Assembly: GCA_945875585.1 (NCBI GenBank)
Contig: CAMCLK010000011.1
Span: 39,767 to 103,766, forward strand
DNA: 64,000 nucleotides
Direction: 5' to 3'
From: Candidatus Kuenenia stuttgartensis
GTDB lineage: Bacteria > Planctomycetota > Planctomycetia > Gemmatales > Gemmataceae
The position numbers and the translations under genes were made by a program. Shown here piece by piece: positions 26,525-34,908 of the stretch. Each line of letters begins with the position of its first letter. The stretch's first letter is position 1. The notes beneath the pieces were generated by a model. That model made no database searches. It was not told where the DNA came from and worked only from the letters and a program-made list of their open reading frames with translations.

Positions 26525-27529
26525 TCAAGGTTTCCAATCTGCGGGAAGGTGCAATGACCAGACCTCACTGGAAAGGGGTTTGGCATGCCCCCCTGCCACC
26601 CATAGTTTGTCTTTCATCACAAAAACGGAATGCTCGTGACGGGCTTTCCAAGTGGTGGGCGTTTTCAGTTGCAACCAGTTTTTCCCATCGGCTGAATGCC
26701 AGACGTCGCCAAAATTGTCATTCTCCTTGGACCACCCACCCAGCACCCAAATTCTGCCGCGGTAAACGGCGGCGGAAAACCACAAGCGTGGAAGCCATGG
26801 AGCATTGGGCGTCTCGAGGCGCCAATTAACTCCATCAGCGGAAGACCAGACATCGTTGCGCGCCTCGTGTGTTGGCACATAGTTGCCACCACCCAGTACA
26901 TACATCCGGCCATTGAGAGTTACTGCCTGATGGTAGGCTCTTGGCGACCATGCTGCATGTGCGGTATCCAAACGCCACTCACGGCCATCGGAAGAAGACC
27001 AGACATCGTTCTTGAGACTCGATGCATTGCCAAAATAGTAATTTTCTGTTCCGCCCAACAGCCACATACGCCCTTGCATTTCCACCAGAGACGAAGCTAA
27101 CCGTGGAGACCAAGCCGCGGCTTTGGTTGCCTGATCCCATTTTTCACCATCGGTAGAAGACCACACCTGATTGCTGGCAGAATGCCCGGGCAGCCGCCCG
27201 TTGTACCACCCACCCATGTGCCACATTTTGTCGCGAAACACAATGTTCATGGGAAGGTCACTATGCAGCCATGGCGCCTGTGCTTTAACCCGCTTCCATT
27301 CCAATCCATTTTCAGAAGACCACACATCGCGCGGAGGTGCCTCAAACGACTGAAACCACCCTCCCATAACCCAAAGGCGGTCTCGGTACGCATATTCCGC
27401 CTGTGAATCGCGAGGTTGCCACGGGGCTTTTCCCTCGAGCACCCAATCAGGCTTTTCATTTACCTTTGGTGCGGTTTGATGTGCCAAAAGGGCAAGTAAA
27501 TGCCATGCAAGTGCAGGAAAAGACGCCAT
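26525..27529 (-). CDS. Secreted Kelch-like beta-propeller protein
   Basis: 334 aa with signal peptide MASFPALAWHLLALLAHQTA. Five repeats of the type VWSS.DG..W (SENGLEW, STDGEKW, SSDGREW, SADGVNW, VWHSADGKNW) alternate with WVMGGW/MYVLGGG/WVLGGW strands, so a five- to six-blade galactose-oxidase/Kelch-type propeller is expected. GGAGG lies about 7 nt upstream of ATG 27529. The gene ends near a terminator and follows the DUF309 gene by 17 nt. No catalytic residues are recognised; likely a binding or scaffold protein. Confidence 0.85.
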   Translation of the reverse strand: MASFPALAWHLLALLAHQTAPKVNEKPDWVLEGKAPWQPRDSQAEYAYRDRLWVMGGWFQSFEAPPRDVWSSENGLEWKRVKAQAPWLHSDLPMNIVFRDKMWHMGGWYNGRLPGHSASNQVWSSTDGEKWDQATKAAAWSPRLASSLVEMQGRMWLLGGTENYYFGNASSLKNDVWSSSDGREWRLDTAHAAWSPRAYHQAVTLNGRMYVLGGGNYVPTHEARNDVWSSADGVNWRLETPNAPWLPRLWFSAAVYRGRIWVLGGWSKENDNFGDVWHSADGKNWLQLKTPTTWKARHEHSVFVMKDKLWVAGGHAKPLSSEVWSLHLPADWKP

Positions 27530-27546
27530 TGTCTGCCTCCCCATTT

Positions 27547-28002
27547 TCAGCCAGGACCAATTTCGATCAGCGGTCCGGGAGCATCCGGCCCAGCAGAAAG
27601 CCACATTTCAATACTCAGAGTCTCGATCCAGTCTTTCAGTGCCTGCGGAGCAATCCCTCCAGTGGGCATGTTTCCTGCTGCATTAAAATGCGCTTTGGCC
27701 CCAGCCAGATGGTGCAGAATACCCGCACGGTTGCGTTGGCGCCCCTTGACAGCAGCAGCCGCCAGACGGATCAACCCCTGCACAAAGTGGCGTTCACCTG
27801 ACGAAGCAGGCAACTTTCGCCATATATCTTCCCAAACCTCATGGGCTTCCCATGGGTATCCCGATCGCAGCAGGAACCAGCCTTCGAGATAGTCGGGATG
27901 CACGTTGAGAAAGGCGGCATCCACAGTTGCCTGAACCGGTACATGGGGCGCAGGTCGTGCGTTGATACCGGGTGTATGAGCATGATCAGGTAACAACGGC
28001 AT
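27547..28002 (-). CDS. DUF309 domain protein
   Basis: 151 aa. GWFLLRSGYPWEAHEVWEDIWRKLP and HFVQGLIRLAAAAVKGRQRNRAGILHHLAGAKAHF are the two helices-with-HE...W motifs of DUF309, small alpha-helical proteins of unknown function. The start ATG 28002 lies 15 nt after the SpoIIE-type phosphatase stop, so it is probably in the same operon. Confidence 0.88.
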   Translation of the reverse strand: MPLLPDHAHTPGINARPAPHVPVQATVDAAFLNVHPDYLEGWFLLRSGYPWEAHEVWEDIWRKLPASSGERHFVQGLIRLAAAAVKGRQRNRAGILHHLAGAKAHFNAAGNMPTGGIAPQALKDWIETLSIEMWLSAGPDAPGPLIEIGPG

Positions 28003-28017
28003 GGGGTTCCATTCCGT

Positions 28018-29352
28018 TCAGACCACGCGAACCACCACCAGCGTTTGATCATCATCCGGATGGCGGCCGCCAGTATGCAGGCGTAATGCTTCAAAGACCT
28101 TGGCCAATTGCCTGTTGATGTCGGGCTCTGATGTCAGGAAGGCCTGATCCAGCCGTTTGAGGCCAAACGATTGCCCGGTAAGGCCCGGAGCATCAATGAT
28201 TCCATCCGTGTAAAGCATCAGAATATCGTTAGACTTAAGATGCCACGTGGTTTGATTGTAAATTTCAGATCCATCAAGACCCAAAGGCAACCCATGAACC
28301 ATGTCGAGAAGGTGCCGTTGCGTACGAACAACATCCGGGCGGAAAAGCCGTGGTGGCGGGTGTCCGGCGGAAGCGTAGGTAAATGAAAGATCCAATGGAT
28401 TAAAAACGCCCACAAAGGCGGTGACAAAGCAATCGAGCGTTTTGAGACCGTAGTCACACAAGTGGCTGTTGGCCCGCATCAGAAACTTGCCCGGTTCGCT
28501 GACACTTTCCGTGTGTGCTAATGTGTGAACAACAGCCATGAGCGCCGCAGCCGAGGCACCGCTTCCGGAAACATCTGCGATAACAAAAGCCCAGCGACCA
28601 TCGGGCAGTGGAATGAAGTCGTGGTAGTCGCCACCGGCTCGCCTTGCCGCAGCAAGCCGGGCGCGCACTTCTAGGCCGGAAATGACAGGAGTCGAAGGAG
28701 GCAGCAAGGCTTGCTGGACCATGGCGATCCGGCGAAGTTCAAAGGCAAGTTCACTGACCTGCTCTTCGAGCTTTCTTGCCAATACAAGATTATTGCTAGC
28801 CCTTCCGTAAAGGCATGCCGTCAGTACGAGATCGGGAAGTTGTTCGACGCGGAATTCCCGCGGTTTGTTGCTGAGGAGCACGAGAAGGTTGAGCGCGCGC
28901 CCCTGATCGTACATGGGGATCGCCGCCATTGACTGATAACCCGCAAGATGTTCGCGCGCCGGATCGTTAGGTGCAATTTCAAGCGAATCGAAAACACGCG
29001 CCTCGTCTCCATAGAGGAGATCGCCAAGGATTCCGCCTGCCAAAACAGGAAGGCTGTCGCGGTCTTTCCAGGGGTCGAAATCTTCGCTCCAAAGAGTACT
29101 GCGCGTTACGCGGTAATGGGGCGATGGCAGATCGCGGCGTGAAATGGCAACCAAACCGTCGCATGGGAACAGTTGCTTCAGGTGCCTGAGGTAAACACGC
29201 GCCATGGTCTGCGGATCGTCTGCGCGGCTTAGTTCGCGCATGGTGGCAGCAATAGCAGCAAGGCGCTGATCTACAGGGGCATCGGCATGGTAATCCGTTG
29301 ACCGAATGGCTTCATTATTCTTTCGGGCTGTATCGGGACTTTGCCGTTCCAT
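28018..29352 (-). CDS. GAF-SpoIIE serine phosphatase (PPM family)
   Basis: 444 aa. The N-terminal part (~30-190) looks like a GAF sensor (LFPCDGLVAISRRDL, IPMYDQGRALNLLVLLS). A linker coiled coil (~195-225) ends in QQALLPPSTPVISGLEV, the usual entry of RsbU-type phosphatases. The PP2C-like domain contains GGDYHDFIPL, FVIADVSGSGASAAALMA, TAFVGVFNPLDLSFTYASAGHPPP and LMLYTDGIIDA, the metal-binding aspartates of SpoIIE/RsbU phosphatases. It probably dephosphorylates an anti-anti-sigma factor, but none is encoded here. ATG 29352 is preferred over GTG three codons upstream. Confidence 0.92.
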   Translation of the reverse strand: MERQSPDTARKNNEAIRSTDYHADAPVDQRLAAIAATMRELSRADDPQTMARVYLRHLKQLFPCDGLVAISRRDLPSPHYRVTRSTLWSEDFDPWKDRDSLPVLAGGILGDLLYGDEARVFDSLEIAPNDPAREHLAGYQSMAAIPMYDQGRALNLLVLLSNKPREFRVEQLPDLVLTACLYGRASNNLVLARKLEEQVSELAFELRRIAMVQQALLPPSTPVISGLEVRARLAAARRAGGDYHDFIPLPDGRWAFVIADVSGSGASAAALMAVVHTLAHTESVSEPGKFLMRANSHLCDYGLKTLDCFVTAFVGVFNPLDLSFTYASAGHPPPRLFRPDVVRTQRHLLDMVHGLPLGLDGSEIYNQTTWHLKSNDILMLYTDGIIDAPGLTGQSFGLKRLDQAFLTSEPDINRQLAKVFEALRLHTGGRHPDDDQTLVVVRVV

Positions 29353-29434
29353 CACACCCACTCATCCATGTGCGCAACTGCAACAGTGCTGCGATGGTGA
29401 GTCTACGGATCAAGAGGTCATATGGCACGTAACG

Positions 29435-29731
29435 TTAACGAGCCATGCGATTGCCCAAAGGATCGTGGCGCCAGCGTCGGCAGCAGGCGGGGCAAAGAAC
29501 AAAGGCGGCGTGGTGGGCTTCTGGTTCAACTGGTGCGGGTTGGTCATCGGGCAGGTCCGAGAGCATGCGCGCCACGGCATGGAGGTGGTTTTCCTCCAGA
29601 TCGTCATCGGTGAGCAGGCGTGCTGCTGGAGCGAGACGCACGCCTACTTTCATTTCGTAGCGCAAGGAACCACGGTCCAAACGACAACCGCATCTGTCGC
29701 AGGTACAGACGGGCATTGATGCAGAAATCAT
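29435..29731 (-). CDS. Small cysteine-rich zinc-ribbon-like protein
   Basis: 98 aa, unrecognised family. CTCDRCGCRLDRGSLRYEMKV near the N-terminus and LCPACCRRW near the C-terminus give two cysteine clusters that could form a zinc ribbon. The middle is acidic (DDDLEENH, DLPDDQPAPVEPE). GGAGG lies 8 nt before ATG 29731. It is divergent from the UbiA gene and lies upstream of the phosphatase/DUF309 run on the same strand. Cytoplasmic; role unknown. Confidence 0.7.
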   Translation of the reverse strand: MISASMPVCTCDRCGCRLDRGSLRYEMKVGVRLAPAARLLTDDDLEENHLHAVARMLSDLPDDQPAPVEPEAHHAAFVLCPACCRRWRHDPLGNRMAR

Positions 29732-29878
29732 GGTTCGACCTCCATCAACATCATAACCATCTTTCTCCACTGGAGTCAAAAATCGTGGTGCGTGTCAAGA
29801 AGGAAGCCAAAAGGGGAGTCCTTTGCGCGGGCAGGCATGGTAAGATGCCAAACAAAACCACGTGGGGAAGCCCCGCCC

Positions 29879-30793
29879 ATGACCATGAACACATTGGAAA
29901 CGACGCAACGATTTCTTGGCCTGATTCGTTTCAGCCACACGCTCTTCGCCTTGCCATTCGCGTTGACCGCGGGCGTTCTGGTTTGGGGCCTTCATGGGTT
30001 TTCATGGATTCAATTACTAGGAATAGTCGTTTGTCTTGGCCTCGCAAGGGCCGCCGCGATGGCTTTCAACAGGCTCGTTGACCGCGACATCGATGCGGCC
30101 AATCCGCGGACGGCGTCCAGGCACCTGCCAGCCGGGCTGCTTGGCACAAAGGCAGTGGTCCTCTTTTTTGTGATCACATCGACTGGATTTGTGGCGGGAA
30201 CAGCGCTTTTCCTGCTCGAGGGTAACTCGGTTCCCTTGATCATGAGTATTCCCACCTTGGCATGGATCTGCGGATACAGCTATGCCAAGCGCTTCACGGC
30301 AATGGCCCACTTCTGGTTGGGAGCAGCATTGATGCTGGCACCCGCCGCCTCTTGGGTAGTGGCATTGGGATGGGGAGTGCTTGAGGAACCATGGATTCCA
30401 CTGCTTTTAGGTTTATCTGTTTTCTTCTGGGTTTCCGGTTTCGACATGATATACGCGACGCAGGATATCGAATATGACCGTTCAGTTGGGCTGCGCAGTG
30501 TGCCGGCATATCTGGGCCTGCGTGGCGCCCTCGTAGCGTCGCGTTTCTGCCACGCCGCAACGGTTTTGTGCCTCGCACCCTTGCCTTGGTTGGCCCCCGG
30601 CCTGCTCGGGCCGATTTATATGGTAGGCCTTGGGGCTGTTGCCGTTCTTTTGGTGGTTGAGCACGCATTGGTTCGACCCGACGATTTATCGCGTGTCAAT
30701 CAGGCATTTTTTCAGGTCAACGCCATTATCAGTGTGGGTTTGTTCTTCATTGTTCTGACAGATGTCGCCTGGCATCTCCACTCGTCAGTCTAA
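29879..30793 (+). CDS. UbiA-family polyprenyltransferase
   Basis: 304-aa integral membrane prenyltransferase with about eight or nine hydrophobic helices. The first aspartate motif NRLVDRDID (N64, D68, D72) and the second motif ATQDIEYDRSVGLRSVPA are intact, as needed for Mg-diphosphate binding. The GFDMIYATQDIEYD form resembles the UbiA-like enzymes associated with the futalosine menaquinone pathway (MqnP), so that role is plausible; heme or other quinone biosynthesis is the alternative. ATG 29879 or 29885 can be the start; upstream codons lack membrane character. The next gene begins 14 nt downstream. Confidence 0.88.
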   Translation: MTMNTLETTQRFLGLIRFSHTLFALPFALTAGVLVWGLHGFSWIQLLGIVVCLGLARAAAMAFNRLVDRDIDAANPRTASRHLPAGLLGTKAVVLFFVITSTGFVAGTALFLLEGNSVPLIMSIPTLAWICGYSYAKRFTAMAHFWLGAALMLAPAASWVVALGWGVLEEPWIPLLLGLSVFFWVSGFDMIYATQDIEYDRSVGLRSVPAYLGLRGALVASRFCHAATVLCLAPLPWLAPGLLGPIYMVGLGAVAVLLVVEHALVRPDDLSRVNQAFFQVNAIISVGLFFIVLTDVAWHLHSSV

Positions 30794-30807
30794 TAGGAAT
30801 CTCAATT

Positions 30808-32145
30808 ATGCTTATCGCAGTCGCGCTGTTGGTTGCATCGGGTTGGGAAGTGGGTGTTGCCAAACGCTCCATCACCCCCCAGCAGGCACTCTGGATGGCT
30901 GGTTATGCCAGCCGGACGGGACCTGCAACAGGTACAGAGTCCGAACTCAACGCCCGCGTGTTTGCTCTGCGCGATGGTGGAAAAACACGCGCTGTTGCCG
31001 TGGCACTCGACCTTGTCGGCATCGATGCGGGCCTGACAGCACGGGTGAAAAAACGTCTGTTCGATCGGCATGGATTGTCTGAGGCAGAAGTTGTTCTGGC
31101 ATGTTCCCACACGCATTGCGGACCGGTGGTTGGGTCTACCCTAAGAAGCATGTACCCACTCGACGACGGTCTGCGTGAGCGCAGCCGCGCTTATGCCGAT
31201 TATTTGATCGACCAAATTGATGCGGCAACCAAGGAAGCGTTGGGGCGATGGACACCGTGCTCTCTTTCGTGGCACATGGGTGAATGTGGTTTTGCCGTGA
31301 ATCGTCGGGCTAACAAAGAAGCTGAAGTTCCAGCCATCAAGGCTGCGGGAAAACCGTTGGCTGGACCGGTAGATCACCGCGTGCCGGTTCTGGCGGCGCG
31401 CAGCACAGACGGTCGCGTGCTTGGATTGCTGTTCGGGTATGCCTGCCATGCAACAACGCTTTCGTTTGATCGGTGGTGCGCCGATTACCCGGGTTTCGCC
31501 AGCACTTCGTTGGAAGGTTTGTATCCCGGAGCAACCTGCCTGTTTCTGGCAGGCTGTGGTGCTGACCAGAACCCCTTGCCCCGAAGGACCGTCGCTCTGG
31601 CTAAAGGTTATGGGGAAGAGTTGGCCCAATCTGTGGCCAAGGCTGTTGCCAAACCCGGTCTTGCTATGCCAAAGGGCTTGGCCGTTTCATTGAAATCAGT
31701 TGCTTTGCCTCTAGCTGCTGCCCCCACCCCGGCCGATTTGGAACAGCAGGCCTCTGGAAAGGATAAATATCTGGCCAACCGCGCGCGCACTCTTTTGGCA
31801 GACCTCAAGACAGGCCAACCGCTCCGCACAGACTACCCATTTCCGGTTCAGGCATGGCGTATTGGCAACTTGAATCTGGTATTTCTGGGCGGCGAAGTCG
31901 TGGTGGACTATTCCTTGAGACTGGCCAAAGAAATACCCGAACCCGCATGGGTGGCCTCGTACTGCAACGATGTGATGGCCTATATTCCCTCGCAGCGGGT
32001 TTTGAAGGAAGGCGGCTACGAAGGCGCAACTTCCATGATTTACTACGGTCTGCCAGCCTCATGGCGTGAGGATGTTGAAAGAATCCTGGTGGGATCTGTT
32101 CTGGAAAGAGTTAGGCAACTGAACCAATCAACAGCAGGCCAATGA
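30808..32145 (+). CDS. Neutral/alkaline ceramidase-like protein
   Basis: 445 aa. An N-terminal hydrophobic stretch is followed by VGVAKRSITPQQALWMAGYASR, the start motif of neutral/alkaline non-lysosomal ceramidase-like proteins. AVALDLVGIDA, LACSHTHCGPVVG (zinc-binding HTH), FGYACHATTL and FLAGCGADQNP correspond to family metal-site regions. The C-terminal immunoglobulin-like domain of true ceramidases is missing, as usual in planctomycete homologues. Substrate unknown; N-acyl hydrolysis is expected. It is closely linked to the UbiA gene. Confidence 0.87.
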   Translation: MLIAVALLVASGWEVGVAKRSITPQQALWMAGYASRTGPATGTESELNARVFALRDGGKTRAVAVALDLVGIDAGLTARVKKRLFDRHGLSEAEVVLACSHTHCGPVVGSTLRSMYPLDDGLRERSRAYADYLIDQIDAATKEALGRWTPCSLSWHMGECGFAVNRRANKEAEVPAIKAAGKPLAGPVDHRVPVLAARSTDGRVLGLLFGYACHATTLSFDRWCADYPGFASTSLEGLYPGATCLFLAGCGADQNPLPRRTVALAKGYGEELAQSVAKAVAKPGLAMPKGLAVSLKSVALPLAAAPTPADLEQQASGKDKYLANRARTLLADLKTGQPLRTDYPFPVQAWRIGNLNLVFLGGEVVVDYSLRLAKEIPEPAWVASYCNDVMAYIPSQRVLKEGGYEGATSMIYYGLPASWREDVERILVGSVLERVRQLNQSTAGQ

Positions 32146-32206
32146 GTTGCCAGAATTTTTTGCAAGGAACCATGAAGTTGTTGCAGGAACCCATGGAAGG
32201 GTACGC

Positions 32207-32218
32207 GAACATGTGTAC
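32207..32218. promoter_or_regulatory. Possible LexA-type SOS box upstream of recA
   Basis: GAAC-ATGT-GTAC differs by one base from the Gram-positive-type LexA consensus GAAC-N4-GTTC and sits 50-61 nt upstream of the recA start. A single near match in a short search space is weak evidence. Confidence 0.3.
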
Positions 32219-32267
32219 ACTGATGCAGGAATAAATGGTCGGGCCAACGGCCCGGGAGGGTTGGACC

Positions 32268-33365
32268 ATGGCTGATGATCGCGAACTGAAGAACGCACTT
32301 TCCCAAATCGAAAAACAGTTTGGCAGGGGAGCCATCATGTCCCTTGGCAAGGCTGAGGGAATTGCCGACATTCAAGGGATTTCAACCGGGGCCCTCAGCT
32401 TGGATTTGGCTTTGGGAGGCAAGGGGCTTCCCCGAGGTCGAATCATCGAAATCTTCGGGCCAGAGTCTTCAGGCAAGACCACCGTTGCACTCCATACGGT
32501 GGCCTGTGCCCAAAAGCAGGGCGGTGTTGCAGCGTTCATCGATGCCGAACACGCGCTCGACCCGGGTTGGGCCCGAAAATTAGGCGTGAACCTGGACCAA
32601 CTCCTTGTCAGCCAGCCTTCCTGCGCCGAGGAAGCCCTGAAAATCGCTGAAATGCTTATCAAATCCAATGCTGTGGATCTGATCGTCATCGACTCCGTGG
32701 CAGCACTGGTGCCCCGCTCCGAAGTGGAAGGAGAAATCGGCGATGCGCATGTCGGTGCTCAGGCACGGCTCATGAGCCAGGCGCTGCGCATTCTTAATCC
32801 CACCATCAGCAAAACCAAGACCTGCATGGTGTTCATCAACCAGATCCGCCAGAAAATTGGCGTGATGTTTGGTAGCCCGGAAACCACATCGGGCGGTTTG
32901 GCACTCAAGTTCTTCAGCTCTGTACGCTTGGACATCCGTAAAATCTCGTCCATCAAGGAGGGCGAAGAAACAGTTGGTTCCCGCGTCCGTGTTAAGGTGG
33001 TCAAGAACAAGATCGCCCCGCCATTCCGCCTTGCTGAAGTTGATCTGATGCACGATCACGGCATCAGCCGCGAAGGCGATCTTCTCGACCTGGCCATCGA
33101 AGACCGCGTTGTTGATAAATCGGGTGCGTGGATCAATTACGGCGAGATTCGCCTCGGCCAAGGCCGGGAAAATGCCAAACAGTTCCTAAGGGACAACCCA
33201 GCACTGGTGGAAGAGATCACCCGCAAGGTATTGGCCAAGCGAAATCCGCCCGCTGCCGAAACACCTGGCGAAGCCTCCACCGAGGCAGCCCGACCAGATC
33301 CTGTAGTTGCGACGCCTCCAACCACCGGTGGACGTGGCCGAGGCAAGGCCGCAGCCGAAGCCTAA
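32268..33365 (+). CDS. recA: Recombinase RecA
   Basis: 365 aa, normal RecA length. It forms filaments on single-stranded DNA, catalyses strand exchange and stimulates LexA-type self-cleavage. Walker A GPESSGKT (64-71), the Walker B region [24 protein letters not shown], and [20 protein letters not shown] (loop L2) are present. The C-terminus is proline/alanine-rich. ATG 32268 is the start because GGGAGGG lies about 8 nt upstream; 11 further in-frame codons upstream are excluded. A small hairpin CGGGCC-AAC-GGCCCG (32240-32254) lies just before the ribosome-binding site. Confidence 0.97.
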   Translation: MADDRELKNALSQIEKQFGRGAIMSLGKAEGIADIQGISTGALSLDLALGGKGLPRGRIIEIFGPESSGKTTVALHTVACAQKQGGVAAFIDAEHALDPGWARKLGVNLDQLLVSQPSCAEEALKIAEMLIKSNAVDLIVIDSVAALVPRSEVEGEIGDAHVGAQARLMSQALRILNPTISKTKTCMVFINQIRQKIGVMFGSPETTSGGLALKFFSSVRLDIRKISSIKEGEETVGSRVRVKVVKNKIAPPFRLAEVDLMHDHGISREGDLLDLAIEDRVVDKSGAWINYGEIRLGQGRENAKQFLRDNPALVEEITRKVLAKRNPPAAETPGEASTEAARPDPVVATPPTTGGRGRGKAAAEA

Positions 33366-33447
33366 TTCGCCAAGCCTCCCAAACATCCTAGGTTTCGATC
33401 AATTGCCCACTGGCCTTGTGCCCGTGGGCTTACTTGTTATTCTCAGG

Positions 33448-33474
33448 ACGCCCATGGATGGGCGTGCTTGTTTT
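33448..33474 (+). terminator. Rho-independent terminator after recA
   Basis: ACGCCCAT (33448-33455) pairs with ATGGGCGT (33458-33465), followed by GCTTGTTTT. It is 83 nt after the recA stop and 25 nt before the next start codon. Confidence 0.7.
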
Positions 33475-33498
33475 GGACAACGGTCGCACGGAGGCGTC

Positions 33499-34281
33499 AT
33501 GCTGAACACCATTTCCCTGTCGGGGCATCTATTGGCCCGTGCCAAACGGCAGTCGGCACACGGAATGCCACGTTCCGCGGCCCGCACTCTGGGCACATTG
33601 AATTCGTTCCGCAATCAAGATCCGATCACCGTTGGCGAATCCTCTGCCATGCTCGCCTTGCTGAATTTACAAAATCGCCATTTCCGCGCGGCCAGACGGT
33701 ATGCGAAAGCAGCACTAGCGACATCGCCCTCATGCCCCCAGTACCAATACCTATGCGGGCGTGCCTGGGAAAAAGGCGCGGGCGCTGACCTGCAATCGGC
33801 TGCTAACTGGTATCTATCATGCCTCGAAGGGCAACCAAATCATCTGGAAGCCCGATGCGCCCTCGGCCTTCTTCGAGTTACCACCGGGCTGGTCAACGAA
33901 GGGATAGCCATTCTGTCCGAAGCATGGCGCTGCAATCCGGATAGCTACGAAGTATTTCTGGCACTGTTCCGTGCCTACAGGCGCTCTGGCCAATCCCACT
34001 TGGCGCGCACTCTCCTTACAGAAGCCCGTTTCCGCCTCAAGAACCATCAGCGTTTCCGCGCTCTGCTCTGCCATATCAAATACAAAACAGCTGCAAGGCG
34101 GCAAAACCAATCAGGAAAAGGAAACAGCGTTGTCCTGCCTTTCCTGCGAGTCGCCGATCCCGTTGCGCCACCCATTGGCGAACGACTTCCTTCAACCACC
34201 ATACGAATCGACGGCCCAGGGACAGTGCAAGAACCCCATGCTTTCCGTATTCGCCGTCACCAACGTGGACGAAACGCCTAA
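33499..34281 (+). CDS. TPR-repeat protein of unknown function
   Basis: 260 aa. Helical repeats are visible in AMLALLNLQNRHFRAARRYAKAALATSP, AANWYLSCLEGQPNHLEARCALGLLRV, GIAILSEAWRCNPDSYEVFLALFRAYRRSG and ARTLLTEARFRLKNHQRFRALL, giving roughly four tetratricopeptide repeats. Arg-rich and soluble, with no signal peptide. GGAGG lies 4 nt before ATG 33499. The C-terminal ~50 residues are low complexity and basic. A DUF4166 gene follows after 39 nt. Confidence 0.75.
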   Translation: MLNTISLSGHLLARAKRQSAHGMPRSAARTLGTLNSFRNQDPITVGESSAMLALLNLQNRHFRAARRYAKAALATSPSCPQYQYLCGRAWEKGAGADLQSAANWYLSCLEGQPNHLEARCALGLLRVTTGLVNEGIAILSEAWRCNPDSYEVFLALFRAYRRSGQSHLARTLLTEARFRLKNHQRFRALLCHIKYKTAARRQNQSGKGNSVVLPFLRVADPVAPPIGERLPSTTIRIDGPGTVQEPHAFRIRRHQRGRNA

Positions 34282-34320
34282 ATCGGTGTCGAATTTCCGT
34301 ATTGAAGCCTGAGGACTGGC

Positions 34321-34896
34321 ATGCCATCCGTTTATCGTCAGATTCTGGGCGATGAATTGGACCTTCTACCGGGCACATTGCGACAATTTCATGATGTTGA
34401 AAACCCATGCCATTTCGCGGGAATGGCACGGGTGACGCGTGGCTCAACACCGCTGCATCATCTGGCTGCCTGGTTTGGCGGATTGCCGCCTCAACGGGAT
34501 TCATGCCAACTCAAATTAGGAATCGAACCAGCCACACGTTTCGGGGTGCGGGGCGAAATCTGGCGGCGGCAATTCGATGAATTCCCACTGCAATCGTTCC
34601 AGTGGGCTCATCGGGGCCTGCTTTATGAATCGTTCGGCTGGTTATCCATGGTGTTCCAACTTAAAGTTACTCCACCACAATTAACTCTTAAGGTTGTTTC
34701 AACACGATTTGCGGGTATCCCATTGCCGCCTTTTTCGGCACCAACAGGCATTGGAATTGAAACGGGTAAGACCGAAGGAATTGAATTCGAAGCGAACGCA
34801 CTGGCGCCCATTCTTGGTCTGGTAGTCCGCTACCAAGGCCTGATCAAGCACCAGAACCCAACAACAATAATCAACGATAACTCACAAAGCACTTAA
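34321..34896 (+). CDS. DUF4166 domain protein
   Basis: 191 aa. VYRQILGDELDLLPGTLRQFHDV, FAGMARVTRG, LAAWFGGLPP and RGEIWRRQFDEFPLQSFQW match the conserved blocks of DUF4166. That domain is often found alone or behind saccharopine-dehydrogenase-like domains; its function is unknown. It is probably cytoplasmic. The membrane protein gene starts 12 nt after its stop. Confidence 0.82.
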   Translation: MPSVYRQILGDELDLLPGTLRQFHDVENPCHFAGMARVTRGSTPLHHLAAWFGGLPPQRDSCQLKLGIEPATRFGVRGEIWRRQFDEFPLQSFQWAHRGLLYESFGWLSMVFQLKVTPPQLTLKVVSTRFAGIPLPPFSAPTGIGIETGKTEGIEFEANALAPILGLVVRYQGLIKHQNPTTIINDNSQST

Positions 34897-34908
34897 CGGC
34901 TCTAAAAA

